In this document: positions 21,761 to 32,201 of the stretch, piece by piece
Layout: the number at the start of each line of letters is the position of its first letter
Position numbering within the stretch: the first letter of the stretch is position 1
Assembly (NCBI GenBank): GCA_030141605.1
Contig: JAQGDQ010000934.1
Coordinates: forward strand, 30,001-79,312
Direction of reading: 5' to 3'
DNA from: Tubiluchus corallicola
Taxonomy: Eukaryota > Priapulida > Priapulimorpha > Priapulimorphida > Tubiluchidae
Length of the DNA stretch: 49,312 nt
The notes under the pieces: model-generated
What the model was told of the DNA's origin: nothing
The model's database searches: none
Seen by the model: only the letters and a program-made list of their open reading frames with translations
Made by a program: the position numbers and the translations under genes

Positions 21761-22320
21761 CAGGTCAAAACAGTCTACTCTTTAAAATATTGAAAGGAAA
21801 CGTAATGTTTTTTCAAAAATAACTTGCGTGAATAAATTATTACCACACAAACACAATTTTACGTTCGCGCCACTAGTTCTTCGCTGTTACCTGCATTTCG
21901 TCATTCGCTAGTTAGACCGCCTGTATTTCGGAAACGCGTTGCATGGAAAACAGGTGCTGTACCTCTCAGTTCAGACATGTTACTTTGTGAACTCATGCTT
22001 GCACAGCGGTAAATACAACATTTCAATTTGTATCTTAAAACGTGCCTGGTTTTAGTACAAAACATTGAATATCTTACACTAGCACTGTACTTCATTTTCG
22101 CTTTCACAAACACGTGCACCACGCTCATGGAATATTTTTGCTGTTGAAAATTACGTTGGTTTGTGATGTCATCAATAGTTGGGCTCGCCCGCCGTTAGTT
22201 AAGTTTTTAATCTACTATTTAATTATCAGAAACGCTTTTGCAGTATTAATTGTATTAACATGTATACTTCTTATCGTACTTGAAAATGGGGTAGTATATG
22301 AAAAATCATCCTGTCTTCCT

Positions 22321-22648
22321 TTAAGAAGCTGCTCTCTTTCTTGTCATGTCCAGGTATAACAACTGATGGTATTAGTAAATGAAGCCATTAAACTGGCATT
22401 GGTTTTACATTTTGAAACCACGAGACACGTCGACTTGAGCGCAATGAGAAGCCACTGTAATTACATCGGTTTTCTCTGTCACTATGGTCACAGCAGTACC
22501 GGATTTCCGGTTTCAAGTAATATTCTATTTCTTGCCAAACTTTCACTGAATCATGTCACTCCAGTTACTTGATACATGTAATTAGCTTAGATGTGATGAT
22601 GTCACCACTCACGACTATCATGCTGGTGCTATTCTTGTTCAATCAATC
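22321..22648. other. unassigned sequence
   Basis: No feature recognised; short frames only. Confidence 0.4.
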
Positions 22649-22835
22649 AATGTTAATTTATTCCTGTCCTGAATGCTGCTAAATGGCTCCACCCAAATGG
22701 CTGTTTCTGTTGCTGTTGTTGTTGTTGTTGCTGCTGCTGCTGCTGTTGTTGTTGCTGCTGCTACTGTTGTTGTTGTTGTTGCTGTTGTCATTTTATTCCT
22801 GTCCTGACTGCTGGTAAATGGCTCGATCCAAATGG

Positions 22836-22879
<44 letters not shown>

Positions 22880-23016
22880 CCTGTTAATTTATTCCTGTGC
22901 TGAAAATGACTGCTGTTAAATGGCTCGATTCAAATGGCTGTTTCTGTTGCTGTTGCTGCTGTTGAGGCTGTTTCTGTTGTTATTGCTGCTGTTGTGGCTG
23001 TGGCTGTTGTTGTTAC
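22649..23016. repeat. (GTT/GCT)n array with three copies of a flanking block
   Basis: Three copies of AATTTATTCCTGTCCTGA, CTGCTGTTAAATGGCTC, CAAATGG (near 22650, 22790 and 22880), each followed by a GTT/GCT trinucleotide run of different length. As at 5.9-6.6 kb, unique sequence and a microsatellite have been duplicated together. Val/Ala open frames here are artefacts. Confidence 0.92.
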
Positions 23017-23387
23017 AAAAGCACTGCTCACTGTTAAACTTCTAGTAGACTGGTGTAAGCGGTTTTTGTTAGAACACGAAGAACTGCATACTACACAAGT
23101 GAGGCATTCACATTCACACGACAAAGACGCAGTGTAGTTATGGAGGCAAGATTCTAAAATCTCTAATACGATTTCAGCCTATAAGTGAGTTCAGGATGCG
23201 CTAGCTCCTTTAGTTCAGAAATAATATTACAAGATGGCAACACCTGTGCTGTAAACACTGCCATAAGGCTAACTGGCCATTACGTGTTGACATGTTTTGA
23301 TAAATTTATTGAAATATTATAAGCTGATGCCCTTCAAACTTTTTTCTTATTTCCGCCACAATTTACTGAGGCAGGTTGACAGGTTTA
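23017..23387. other. unassigned sequence
   Basis: No exon, RNA or repeat recognised. Confidence 0.4.
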
Positions 23388-23905
23388 CGTTTGAGACTAG
23401 CAGTTTATGATCAGACTGAATATAGGGATGTGCTGATTTAAACTTGTATTGCCCCCTCTTTTCTGTTATAAACTGGTTTCCTTTTAAACAGGTCATGTGA
23501 CCAGTCTTTTACCTGTACACTTACCTGTAGATTGGAGCCACTCAGGCATTCACACACTGCAGTGACAGATTGTTTAGCGTCATTCATTGATTCGTTGTTA
23601 TAATTTCATAATTACACTTATAGAAGATCACCATGTAAGTTGATTTATTAATTTCTTAAATCTTGAACCTTTGTTTATTAAAAAGACTAGAGATTAGATT
23701 TTGTAATTTGCGTAAAACTTTGTTAAAGTTAATTAGTTCAATTTGGTTTAGATTTCCATGTAAAATTGAGCAAAATTATATAAAATTATCTTATTTGTTT
23801 TCAGGTTAAACGATACAAGCTTCACAATTATGTTGTTAGAGATTTTTTTATAAGAAGGTAGCACAGCGTTTGAGACTAGCAGTTTATGATCAGACTGAAT
23901 ATAGG
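23388..23905. repeat. 39-bp direct repeats bracketing element X copy 2
   Basis: CGTTTGAGACTAGCAGTTTA and the next 19 bases (to AATATAGG) occur identically at 23388-23426 and 23867-23905. Element X copy 2 occupies the space between with only two bases (left) and one base (right) to spare. Far longer than a normal DNA-transposon target-site duplication. Confidence 0.9.
23429..23865 (-). mobile_element. dispersed element X, copy 2
   Basis: 437 bp, inverted relative to copy 1 at 17919-18396. Plus-strand ends are TGTGCTGATTTAAAC and AGAAGGTAGCACA, giving TGTGCT/AGCACA terminal hexamers. It lacks the TTCAAGA tandem run and part of the AT-rich centre of copy 1. Non-coding. A short-TIR DNA element is possible, but superfamily is not assignable by eye. 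Confidence 0.8.
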
Positions 23906-24158
23906 TCCTTCCAGAACCAGTTAATTTTCTTGTGAATTAATAACATTGGTGTTTTAGCCGTTCGTCTGTTATTTAAAACTTATGAAAGAACATGTAATTT
24001 AGCCAGGATAAACGATGTTTAAAAAAGGTCAAATAAATAACCGCTGGGGAAATAAAACCGCTTTAAAATAAACCTTTTGAAGTTGACAGAAAAGTCAATT
24101 TCACGCTAGAAGTACAGCAAGGTAGAAAATGATATTACTTAGCGATTAAACGACGAAG
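23906..24158. other. unassigned sequence
   Basis: Short AT-rich stretch, nothing recognised. Confidence 0.4.
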
Positions 24159-25042
24159 TGTCAAAGGAATGATGTAAAACTTCGTAACAAACTGCATCCG
24201 TTTCCAGAGTCAAAGGAATGATGTAAAACTGCATAACAAACTGCATCCGTTTCCAGAGTCAAAGGAATGATGTAAAACTGCATAACAAACTGTATCCATT
24301 TCCAGAGTCAAAGGAATGATGTAAAACTTCGTAACAAACTGCATCCGTTTCCAGAGTCAAAGGAATGATGTAAAACTTCGTAACAAACTGCATCCATTTC
24401 CAGAGTCAAAGGAATGATGTAAAACTGCATAACAAACTGTATCCATTTCCAGAGTCAAAGGAATGATGTAAAACTGCATAACAAACTGCATCCGTTTCCA
24501 GAGTCAAAGGAGTGATGTAAAACTGCATAACAAACTGCATCCGTTTCCAGAGTCAAAGGAATGATGTAAAACTGCATAACAAACTGTATCCATTTCCAGA
24601 GTCAAAGGAATGATGTAAAACTTCGTAACAAACTGCATCCGTTTCCAGAGTCAAAGGAATGATGTAAAACTTCGTAACAAACTGCATCCATTTCCAGAGT
24701 CAAAGGAATGATGTAAAACTTTGTAACAAACTGCATCCATTTCCAGAGTCAAAGGAATGATGTAAAACTTCGTAACAAACTGCATCCGTTTCCAGAGTCA
24801 AAGGAATGATGTAAAACTTCGTAACAAACTGCATCCGTTTCCAGAGTCAAAGGAATGATGTAAAACTTCGTAACAAACTGCATCCGTTTCCAGAGTCAAA
24901 GGAATGATGTAAAACTTCGTAACAAACTGCATCCATTTCCAGAGTCAAAGGAATGATGTAAAACTTCGTAACAAGCTGCATCCGTTTCCAGAGTCAAAGG
25001 AATGATGTAAAAACTGCATAACAAACTGCATCCGTTTCCAGA
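24159..25042. repeat. 49-bp minisatellite, ~18 units
   Basis: The unit is GTCAAAGGAATGATGTAAAA, CTTCGTAACAAACTG, CATCCGTTTCCAGA (49 bp). Two main alternatives recur: CTTCGTAAC/CTGCATAAC and CATCCGTTT/TATCCATTT, partly in blocks. The last unit has one extra A. Confidence 0.96.
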
Positions 25043-25403
25043 ATCATAACCTTTCGACAGTTTCTACTGAGAGTGTCAATTTATTATAAAATTATGAATT
25101 AAATCAAATTGTTAGTAAGAATTTAATTTATGGAAATTGTTCAATCAGCATGGTTTAATTAACCAAATTTCTCGCATCAGCATTCAATGTGTTAATAATT
25201 TATTATACACATTCATAATTTTTGATTAATATTACTGGTAGTATTAAGCACTGGTGTTGTTTGAGCACTTGACAATGGCAAAAGAAGTTGGAGAAATTTT
25301 GTGATTCTGGAATAAGATGCATTTGTGATGAAGTTTTGCATGAACTCTTTGATATTATTGTCTATTTTTAGATTTCCAAACAACCGTTCTATTGCCGACA
25401 TAC
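25043..25403. other. unassigned AT-rich sequence
   Basis: A 62-codon minus-strand frame (25213-25401) starts with ATG but matches nothing I recognise. No other feature. Confidence 0.4.
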
Positions 25404-25413
25404 CTATTTTTTC

Positions 25414-25468
<55 letters not shown>

Positions 25469-25470
25469 AT
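25404..25470. repeat. (TA)n microsatellite
   Basis: TA runs split by TTTATATATAAA; a self-complementary cruciform candidate. Confidence 0.95.
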
Positions 25471-25630
25471 CTTTATTTGCCATTAAAATACATTGATAAT
25501 CACCGATAAAAACTTTACAGAGATGATCAGTCAGTGTTAGTTAATAAAAACTTACACTGCTAAAGGCAAATGCATCAGTGCAATCTAAACTACTGTGCAG
25601 TAATGGAAAGTAACGACGAATAAAATCAAA

Positions 25631-26076
25631 CATATTTACAACTATGCACAAAAAATGAAAAAAATTATGATTTAATTAATATGGTGGGTATATGAATTCT
25701 GAATTAGTGTGTATGTTGTCGTACTGGTGTGATGGTATTTCATATCTGGTTAATATTAGTGATTTTAATTTTGTTTTAAATGCTTTATTATACGAAGTGC
25801 AAACAAATCACACAAACAGCACTTCATATCTTTGACTTGCAAGCCTACAGAACTCAGTATTCGACAGCCATTTTGCTATAAACGCATAGTTATAACTAAC
25901 ACACATACACACAAATAAAACGTATTTACAACTATTCACAAAAAAATGAAAAATTATGATTTAATTAATATGGCCGTGGATATATGAATTCTGAATTAGT
26001 GTGTATGTTGTCGTACTGGTGTGATGGTATTTCATATCTGGTTAATATTAATGATTTTAATTTTGTTTCAAATGCT
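25631..26076. repeat. ~155-bp direct duplication, 290 bp apart
   Basis: 25631-25784 and 25921-26076 are near-identical: TATTTACAACTAT, ATGATTTAATTAATATGG, GAATTCTGAATTAGTGTG, GTCGTACTGGTGTGATGG, CATATCTGGTTAATATTA. The first is followed by ~135 bp of different sequence before the second begins. Confidence 0.9.
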
Positions 26077-26403
26077 GATAGGACTTGATTTGTTTAACCT
26101 GTAATAATTTGCTTATTTTTGAAATAAATAACCAAGAAAAATATTTCTAAGCAGAATAAAATCATATCATTTACAGTAAGTGAACCATCCGTATCTTTCT
26201 GGCTGGTGAATATTTTATTACACTACTGGATATTTTCCCAGACTCTGGTAAAAGCTTCATTATAATGAATTGCTCAACCTTCACAGGATTTCTCCCTGTC
26301 TATTTACTTAACAGTTGAAATAATAAATCAGGATAAACCCCAATCAATAATGCAACCGCCGAATAAGTAAATAGAATTAATTTGATTCTCTGTTGACATT
26401 TGA
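26077..26403. other. unassigned sequence
   Basis: AT-rich; no feature recognised. Confidence 0.4.
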
Positions 26404-29400
26404 GTGAAACTAGATACAAGCACGTGTAGTGTAGCAGTGTGAAAGAAGCAGTCAGAAGGTTAAATGTTTGTTCAATATAAACTAGATACAAGCACGTGTA
26501 GTGTGTAGCAGTGTGAAAGAAGCAGTCAGAAGGTTAAATGTTTGTTCAATATAAACTAGATACAAGCACGTGTAGTGTGTAGCAGTGTGAAAGAAGCAGT
26601 CAGAAGGTTAAATGTTTGTTCAGTATAAACTAGATACAAGCACGTGTAGTGTGTAGCAGTGTGAAAGAAGCAGTCAGAAGGTTAAATGTTTGTTCAATAT
26701 AAACTAGATACAAGCACGTGTAATGTAGCAGTGTGAAAGAAGCAGTCAGAAGGTTAAATGTTTGTTCAATATAAACTAGATACAAGCACGTGTAGTAGCA
26801 GTGTGAAAGAAGCAGTCAGAAGGTTAAATGTTTGTTCAATATAAACTAGATACAAGCACGTGTAGTGTAGCAGTGTGAAAGAAGCAGTCAGAAGGTTAAA
26901 TGTTTGTTCAATATAAACTAGATACAAGCACGTGAGTGTGGTAGCGTGAAAGAAGCAGTCAGAAGGTTAAATGTTTGTTCAATATAAACTAGATACAAGC
27001 ACGTGTAGTGTGTAGCAGTGTGAAAGAAGCAGTCAGAAGGTTAAATGTTTGTTCAATATAAACTAGATACAAGCACGTGTAGTGTGTAGCAGTGTGAAAG
27101 AAGCAGTCAGAAGGTTAAATGTTTGTTCAATATAAACTAGATACAAGCACGTGTAGTGTGTAGCAGTGTGAAAGAAGCAGTCAGAAGGTTAAATGTTTGT
27201 TCAGTATAAACTAGATACACGTGTAGTGTGTGGCAGTGTGAAAGAAGCAGTCAGAAGGTTAAATGTTTGTTCAATATAAACTAGATACAAGCACGTGTAG
27301 TGTAGCAGTGTGAAAGAAGCAGTCAGAAGGTTAAATGTTTGTTCAATATAAACTATACAAGCACGTGTAGTGTAGCAGTGTGAAAGAAGCAGTCAGAAGG
27401 TTAAATGTTTGTTCAGTATAAACTAGATGCAAGCACGTGTAGTGTAGCAGTGTGAAAGAAGCAGTCAGAAGGTTAAATGTTTGTTCAATATAAACTAGAT
27501 ACAAGCACGTGTAGTGTAGCAGTGTGAAAGAAGCAGTCAGAAGGTTAAATGTTTGTTCAATATAAACTAGATACAAGCACGTGTAGTGTAGCAGTGTGAA
27601 AGAAGCAGTCAGAAGGTTAAATGTTTGTTCAATATAAACTAGGTACAAGCACGTGTAGTGTGTAGCAGTGTGAAAGAAGCATTGGAAGGTTAAATGTTTG
27701 TTCAATATATGTGGTGTTGTGTGGGGGGGTGGGTTTGTTTGTTTTTGTGGTGTGTGTGTGGTGTGGGGTGGTTGTGTTTGTTGTTTGTGGTGTGTGTGGG
27801 GGGGTGGGTTTGTTGGTGTTTTGTGGTGTGGGTGGGGGGTTGGGTTTGTTTGTTTTTGTGGTGTGTGTGTGGTGTGGGGTGGGTTTGTTTGTTTTAACTA
27901 GATACAAGCACGTTTAGTGTAGCAGGAAAGAAGCAGTCAGAAGGTTAAATGTTTGTTCAATATAAACTAGATACAAGCACGTGTAGTAGCAGTGTGAAAG
28001 AAGCAGTCAGAAGGTTAAATGTTTGTTCAATATAAACTAGATACAAGCACGTGTAGTGTAGCAGTGTGAAAGAAGCAGTCAGAATGTTAAATGTTTGTTC
28101 AATATAAACTAGATACAAGCACGTGTAGTGTAGTGTAGCAGTGTGAAAGAAGCAGTCAGAAGGTTAAATGTTTGTTCAATATAAACTAGGTACAAGCACG
28201 TGTAGTGTGTAGCAGTGTGAAAGAAGCAGTCAGAAGATTAAATGTTTGTTCAATATAAACTAGATACAAGCACGTGTAGTGTGTAGCAGTGTGAAAGAAG
28301 CAGTCAGAAGGTTAAATGTTTGTTCAATATAAACTAGATACAAGCACGTGTAGTGTGTAGCAGTGTGAAAGAAGCAGTCAGAAGGTTAAATGTTTGTTCA
28401 ATATAAACTAGATACAAGCACGTGTAGTGTGTAGCAGTGTGAAAGAAGCAGTCAGAAGGTTAAATGTTTGTTCAATATAAACTAGATACAAGCACGTGTA
28501 GTGTAGCAGTGTGAAAGAAGCAGTCAGAAGGTTAAATGTTTGTTCAATATAAACTAGATACAAGCACGTGTAGTGTGTAGCAGTGTGAAAGAAGCAGTCA
28601 GAAGATTAAATGTTTGTTCAATATAAACTAGATACAAGCACGTGTAATGTGTAGCAGTGTGAAAGAAGCAGTCAGAAGGTTAAATGTTTGTTCAATATAA
28701 ACTAGATACAAGCATGTGTAGTGTAGCAGTATGAAAGAAGCAGTCAGAAGGTTAAATGTTTGTTCAGGATAAACTAGATACAAGCACGTGTAGTGTAGCA
28801 GTGTGAAAGAAGCAGTCAGAAGGTTAAATGTTTGTTCAATATAAACTAGATACAAGCACGTGTAGTGTAGCAGTGTGAAAGAAGCAGTCAGAAGGTTAAA
28901 TGTTTGTTCAATATAAACTAGATACAAGCACGTGTGGTGTGTAGCAGTGTGAAAGAAGCAGTCAGAAGGTTAAATGTTTGTTCAATATAAACTAGATACA
29001 AGCGCGTGTAGTGTGTAGCAGTGTGAAAGAAGCAGTCAGAAGATTAAATGTTTGTTCAATATAAACTAGATACAAGCACGTGTAGTGTAGCAGTGTGAAA
29101 GAAGCAGTCAGAAGGTTAAATGTTTGTTCAATATAAACTAGATACAAGCACGTGTAGTGTGTAGCAGTGTGAAAGAAGCAGTCAGAAGGTTAAATGTTTG
29201 TTCAATATAAACTAGATACAAGCACGTGTAGTGTAGCAGTGTGAAAGAAGCAGTCAGAAGGTTAAATGTTTGTTCAATATAAACTAGATACAAGCACGTG
29301 TAGTGTGTAGCAGTGTGAAAGAAGCAGTCAGAAGGTTAAATGTTTGTTCAATATAAACTAGATACAAGCACGTGTAGTGTAGCAGTGTGAAAGAAGCAGT

Positions 29401-29643
29401 CAGAAGGTTAAATGTTTGTTCAATATAAACTAGATACAAGCACGTGTAGTGTAGCAGTGTGAAAGAAGCAGTCAGAAGGTTAAATGTTTGTTCAATATAA
29501 ACTAGATACAAGCACGTGTAGTGTAGCAGTGTGAAAGAAGCAGTCAGAAGGTTAAATGTTTGTTCAATATAAACTAGATACAAGCACGTGTAATGTAGCA
29601 GTGTGAAAGAAGCAGTCAGAAGGTTAAATGTTTGTTCAATATA
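26404..29643. repeat. 72-74-bp satellite with a CACGTG in most units, ~42 units
   Basis: The unit is AAACTAGATACAAGCACGTG, TAGTGTAGCAGTGTGAAAG, AAGCAGTCAGAAGG, TTAAATGTTTGTTCAATAT. Length varies by a GT dinucleotide (TAGTGTAG or TAGTGTGTAG) and by occasional deletions. The E-box palindrome CACGTG is in almost every unit. Identity between units is very high, implying recent amplification or homogenisation. A ~190-bp G/T-rich insertion interrupts it at 27707-27896, and the units around the insertion are the most damaged. The minus-strand peptides of 60-130 residues are frame artefacts of a 72-bp period. Confidence 0.97.
27707..27896. repeat. G/T-only insertion inside the 72-bp satellite
   Basis: Consists almost solely of G and T: GTGGTGTGTGTGTGGTG, GGGTGGGTTTGTTTG, TTTGTGG. 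A block starting GGGTTTGTTTGTTTTTGTGG occurs at about 27731 and 27843, so it is itself duplicated. Several G-runs could form G-quadruplexes. It may be a real expansion or an assembly/sequencing artefact. Confidence 0.8.
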
Positions 29644-29710
29644 CACACGACTGATGCCATTATCACACCATATCAAGCAGTAAGAAATAGTAAGCCCATT
29701 CGTGAATTAA

Positions 29711-29792
29711 AGGAACGGTCAAGCCTTTTTGAAAGCCTGGAAATTACCCCAGCCTGACACGGGGTAATTTATATATAAAAAATTGTGTTCCT
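29711..29792. mobile_element. 82-bp TTAA-flanked mini-element with central hairpin
   Basis: TTAA at 29707-29710 and 29793-29796 flank AGGAAC...GTTCCT ends. The centre holds perfect 10-bp arms AAATTACCCC (29742-29751) and GGGGTAATTT (29761-29770). A second TTAAAGGAAAAGTCAAGC at about 29910 repeats its left end. Possibly a tiny non-autonomous TTAA-type element; the short termini make this tentative. Confidence 0.45.
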
Positions 29793-30009
29793 TTAATATT
29801 TACACCACTTTAGAGGGAATATAAAACAAACGAAGCCACTTCTAATACTCACTCAACGATAACATGATGTAAACGTTCTGCTTCAAAATTTAGTTTTCGT
29901 CCTAAAATTTAAAGGAAAAGTCAAGCTTTCTGGAAAGTTAGGCTTATTTCAATGTTCGTGAAAAATGTTAGAAGAATTTAGTAATAAAAGAGCAATAAGC
30001 GCCTCATGT

Positions 30010-30520
30010 AACTAGTAAAATCACTTTAAAGTCGTGATCACTTCATGCTTGGGCGCTCTCATTCTTCCACCAATGACGTCATAATTAGTAAAATCACTTT
30101 AAAGTCGTGATCACTTCATGCTTGGGCGCTCTCATTCTTCCACCAATGACGTCATAATTAGTAAAATCACTTTAAAGTCGCGATCAGTTCATGCTAGGGT
30201 GCTCTCATTCTTCCACCAATGACGTCATAATTAGTAAAATCACTTTAAAGTCGCGATCAGTTCATGCTAGGGTGCTCTCATTCTTCCACCAATGATGTCA
30301 TAATTAGTAAAATCACTTTAAAGTCGCGATCAGTTCATGCTTGGGTGCTCTCATTCTTCCACCAATGACGTCAAAATTAGTAAAATCACTTTAAAGTCGT
30401 GATCATTTCATGCTTGGGCGCTCTCATTCTTCCACCAATGACGTCATAATTAGTAAAATCACTTTAAAGTCGCGATCACTTCATGTTTGGGCGCTTCCAT
30501 TGTTCCACCAATGACGTCAT
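30010..30520. repeat. 73-bp minisatellite with CCAAT-CRE core, 7 units
   Basis: The unit is AATTAGTAAAATCACTTTAA, AGTCGTGATCACTTCATG, CTTGGGCGCTCTCATTC, TTCCACCAATGACGTCAT (73 bp). Six of seven units keep TGACGTCA; one has TGATGTCA. CCAAT overlaps the CRE directly (CCAATGACGTCA). Confidence 0.95.
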
Positions 30521-30840
30521 TCGTTCTGAACAAAAGTAACGTACTGTCAATTTTCATCAAAGGTAAAATAAGTTTTTACAAAATAATTAGATAGCTAATT
30601 TTGTATTACTTTTGCGTAAACATTACGCTAAGCTGCAGAAATTTGAATCAGTATACGCAGCGCGCGCTTACGGAAAGTCACGAAGTCTCCCAGTTACGTC
30701 ATGATTCTCAACCGAATAGCAGCAACCAAGACGCCCGAAAGATGCCATTCAGAGATAGTAAATTTTAAATTTATGCTTTATAGACAGCTTGTTTAAAATT
30801 TCTTTGTTATATTTTTCTACGTTTAAGTGAAAATAGTATA
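30521..30840. other. unassigned sequence
   Basis: Nothing recognised; contains GTTACGTCATG near 30690, a CRE-like half-site. Confidence 0.4.
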
Positions 30841-31158
30841 AAATAAACCCAATATACAGAGTGACTTGTTCTTTCCTTTAGCACACCACAAACAGTTTGT
30901 GATAACAGTAAATAAACCCAACATACTGAGTGACTTGTTCTTTCCTTTAGCACACCACAAACAGTTTAAGTGATAACAGTAAAATAAACCCAACATACTG
31001 AGTGACTTGTTCTTTCCTTTAGCACACCACAAACAGTTTAAGTGATAACAGTAAAATAAACCCAACTTATTGAGTGACTTGTTCTTTCCTTTAACACACC
31101 ACAAACAGTTTAAGTGATAACAGTAAAATAAACCCAACATACTGAGTGACTTGTTTTT
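30841..31158. repeat. 72-bp minisatellite, ~4.4 units
   Basis: The unit is AACAGTAAAATAAACCCAAC, ATACTGAGTGACTTG, TTCTTTCCTTTAGCACACC, ACAAACAGTTTAAGTGAT (72 bp). It is unrelated to the 72-74-bp satellite at 26.4-29.6 kb. The minus-strand 122-residue frame is an artefact. Confidence 0.95.
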
Positions 31159-31733
31159 TTCGTTTAAAATTATAATATCCTTTGAACACAATTCTGCTAA
31201 AAACTGAACTGAACTAAACGGATTTTATATCAACTAAGTAAATTTGGAGTTTACAGGATTCACTTTAGCACACAGCAATCCAGAATTCAGCATTAAATGG
31301 CAGCACTTACTTAACGTTGACGGTTGTGGCAGGACTGGAATCTAATCAAGGATAATCCTCTAACACAACGCACTGAAATGGCAGAGGTGTTCCAGCCACG
31401 TTCGGGGGTATCATATATCGTCTCGCTACGAGGCAAAAACCCAGAGTCGAAATAATGCATGAAACTGCCCAAATCAAAGACAGCGGTCACACATCCACTT
31501 ACTATTCAGCCTTAGTGTTGCTTACTTTGGGCCGCGACTACGCAGCTATTCTTCTGCAGAATGTTGTGCAGATATCAGCTCTTGTACTTGGAGTTTTGCG
31601 GTAACGTCTATTCAGTGTAGCTAAGTTGAGATTTAGAAAGATTTACACTTGTTAACGTACGATGGCAGCACGCTGGGTGGCTTCACAAGACCAGTTAATC
31701 AAGGGCCAGTTTTTTCTGATCCCTGCAAAACAG
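31159..31733. other. unassigned sequence with a decayed dispersed repeat (family G)
   Basis: The minus strand at about 31430-31510 (GTGACCGCTGTC, GGGCAGTTTCATGC) resembles the minus strand near 38510-38600 and 41650-41735. No coding frame shared. Confidence 0.35.
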
Positions 31734-31737
31734 TTAA

Positions 31738-32197
31738 CCCTTTCATACCCGTTGTATCCTGTGGGATACAAGAATATCTTCTGCGTTTAAAATTAATAAA
31801 ATTTTAAACATGACAGTTATTTGATCTGTTAATAGTTATTTTGATTTAATCCAATAACAATAGACTAAAAATGGTGATAAAATGGCAAACTAGAAAATAT
31901 ACATAGCATAAAAAACTGCGCAAGGTACAGTACTTTAAAGACGACTTTGTACAGATCAGCATAACATGCATACTAAATGTCTTATATACTTTAAAAAATT
32001 ATCAACAGTTGCAAAATGAAGCACATTTTATGCTTCCATTGAATCCCAATGTATCCCGTGGGATACAGGCTATATTTAGCACGCGGGCACAGGTAGAAAA
32101 AAAATAATTATTATATGTAAACAAGATGGACATACTGAACAAAAGTACCAAGCCAAAAATTTTTTCTCATTAAAAAAATAATTTGGGACTGAAAGGG
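31738..32197 (+). mobile_element. piggyBac-like MITE, copy 1 (TTAA TSD)
   Basis: 460 bp flanked by TTAA (31734-31737 and 32198-32201). Ends CCCTTTCATACCCG and GGGACTGAAAGGG form an imperfect inverted repeat beginning CCCTTTCA. TTAA target plus CCCTTT ends are typical of piggyBac elements. Near-palindromes GTATCCTGTGGGATAC (31753-31768) and GTATCCCGTGGGATAC (about 32051-32066) lie subterminally and could bind transposase. No transposase remnant is evident. Inverted relative to copy 2. Confidence 0.85.
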
Positions 32198-32201
32198 TTA
32201 A

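Larger units (their letters stand above)
21371..22320 (+). mobile_element. dispersed family D, copy 2, split by an hAT-like MITE
   Basis: The left piece (21371-21407: AAGCAAAACCGGAAC, TCTTAAATTGCAG) and the right piece (21769 to GTCTTCCT at 22320) together match copy 3 at 34420-35039. The 353-bp element at 21408-21760 lies between them. Copy 3 is uninterrupted at this site (CTGTAGGTCAAAACAATC), giving an empty-site comparison. The right end runs into TTAAG. No conserved frame. Confidence 0.8.

Noticed and set aside
22114-22359. Plus frames in family D copies (also at 34845-35246 and 39145-39405) sharing a VCDVI..WARPP motif
   Set aside because: The short shared peptide follows from DNA similarity of the dispersed family; downstream parts are out of frame or diverge, and copy 1 lacks it. 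A decayed TE ORF remains possible.
26404-29676. Repeated minus-strand peptide of 24 residues in the 72-bp satellite
   Set aside because: Frames break wherever the unit is 74 bp; no consistent coding unit.
24159-30520. CRISPR-like array
   Set aside because: Units are contiguous tandem repeats without unique spacers, in eukaryotic DNA.
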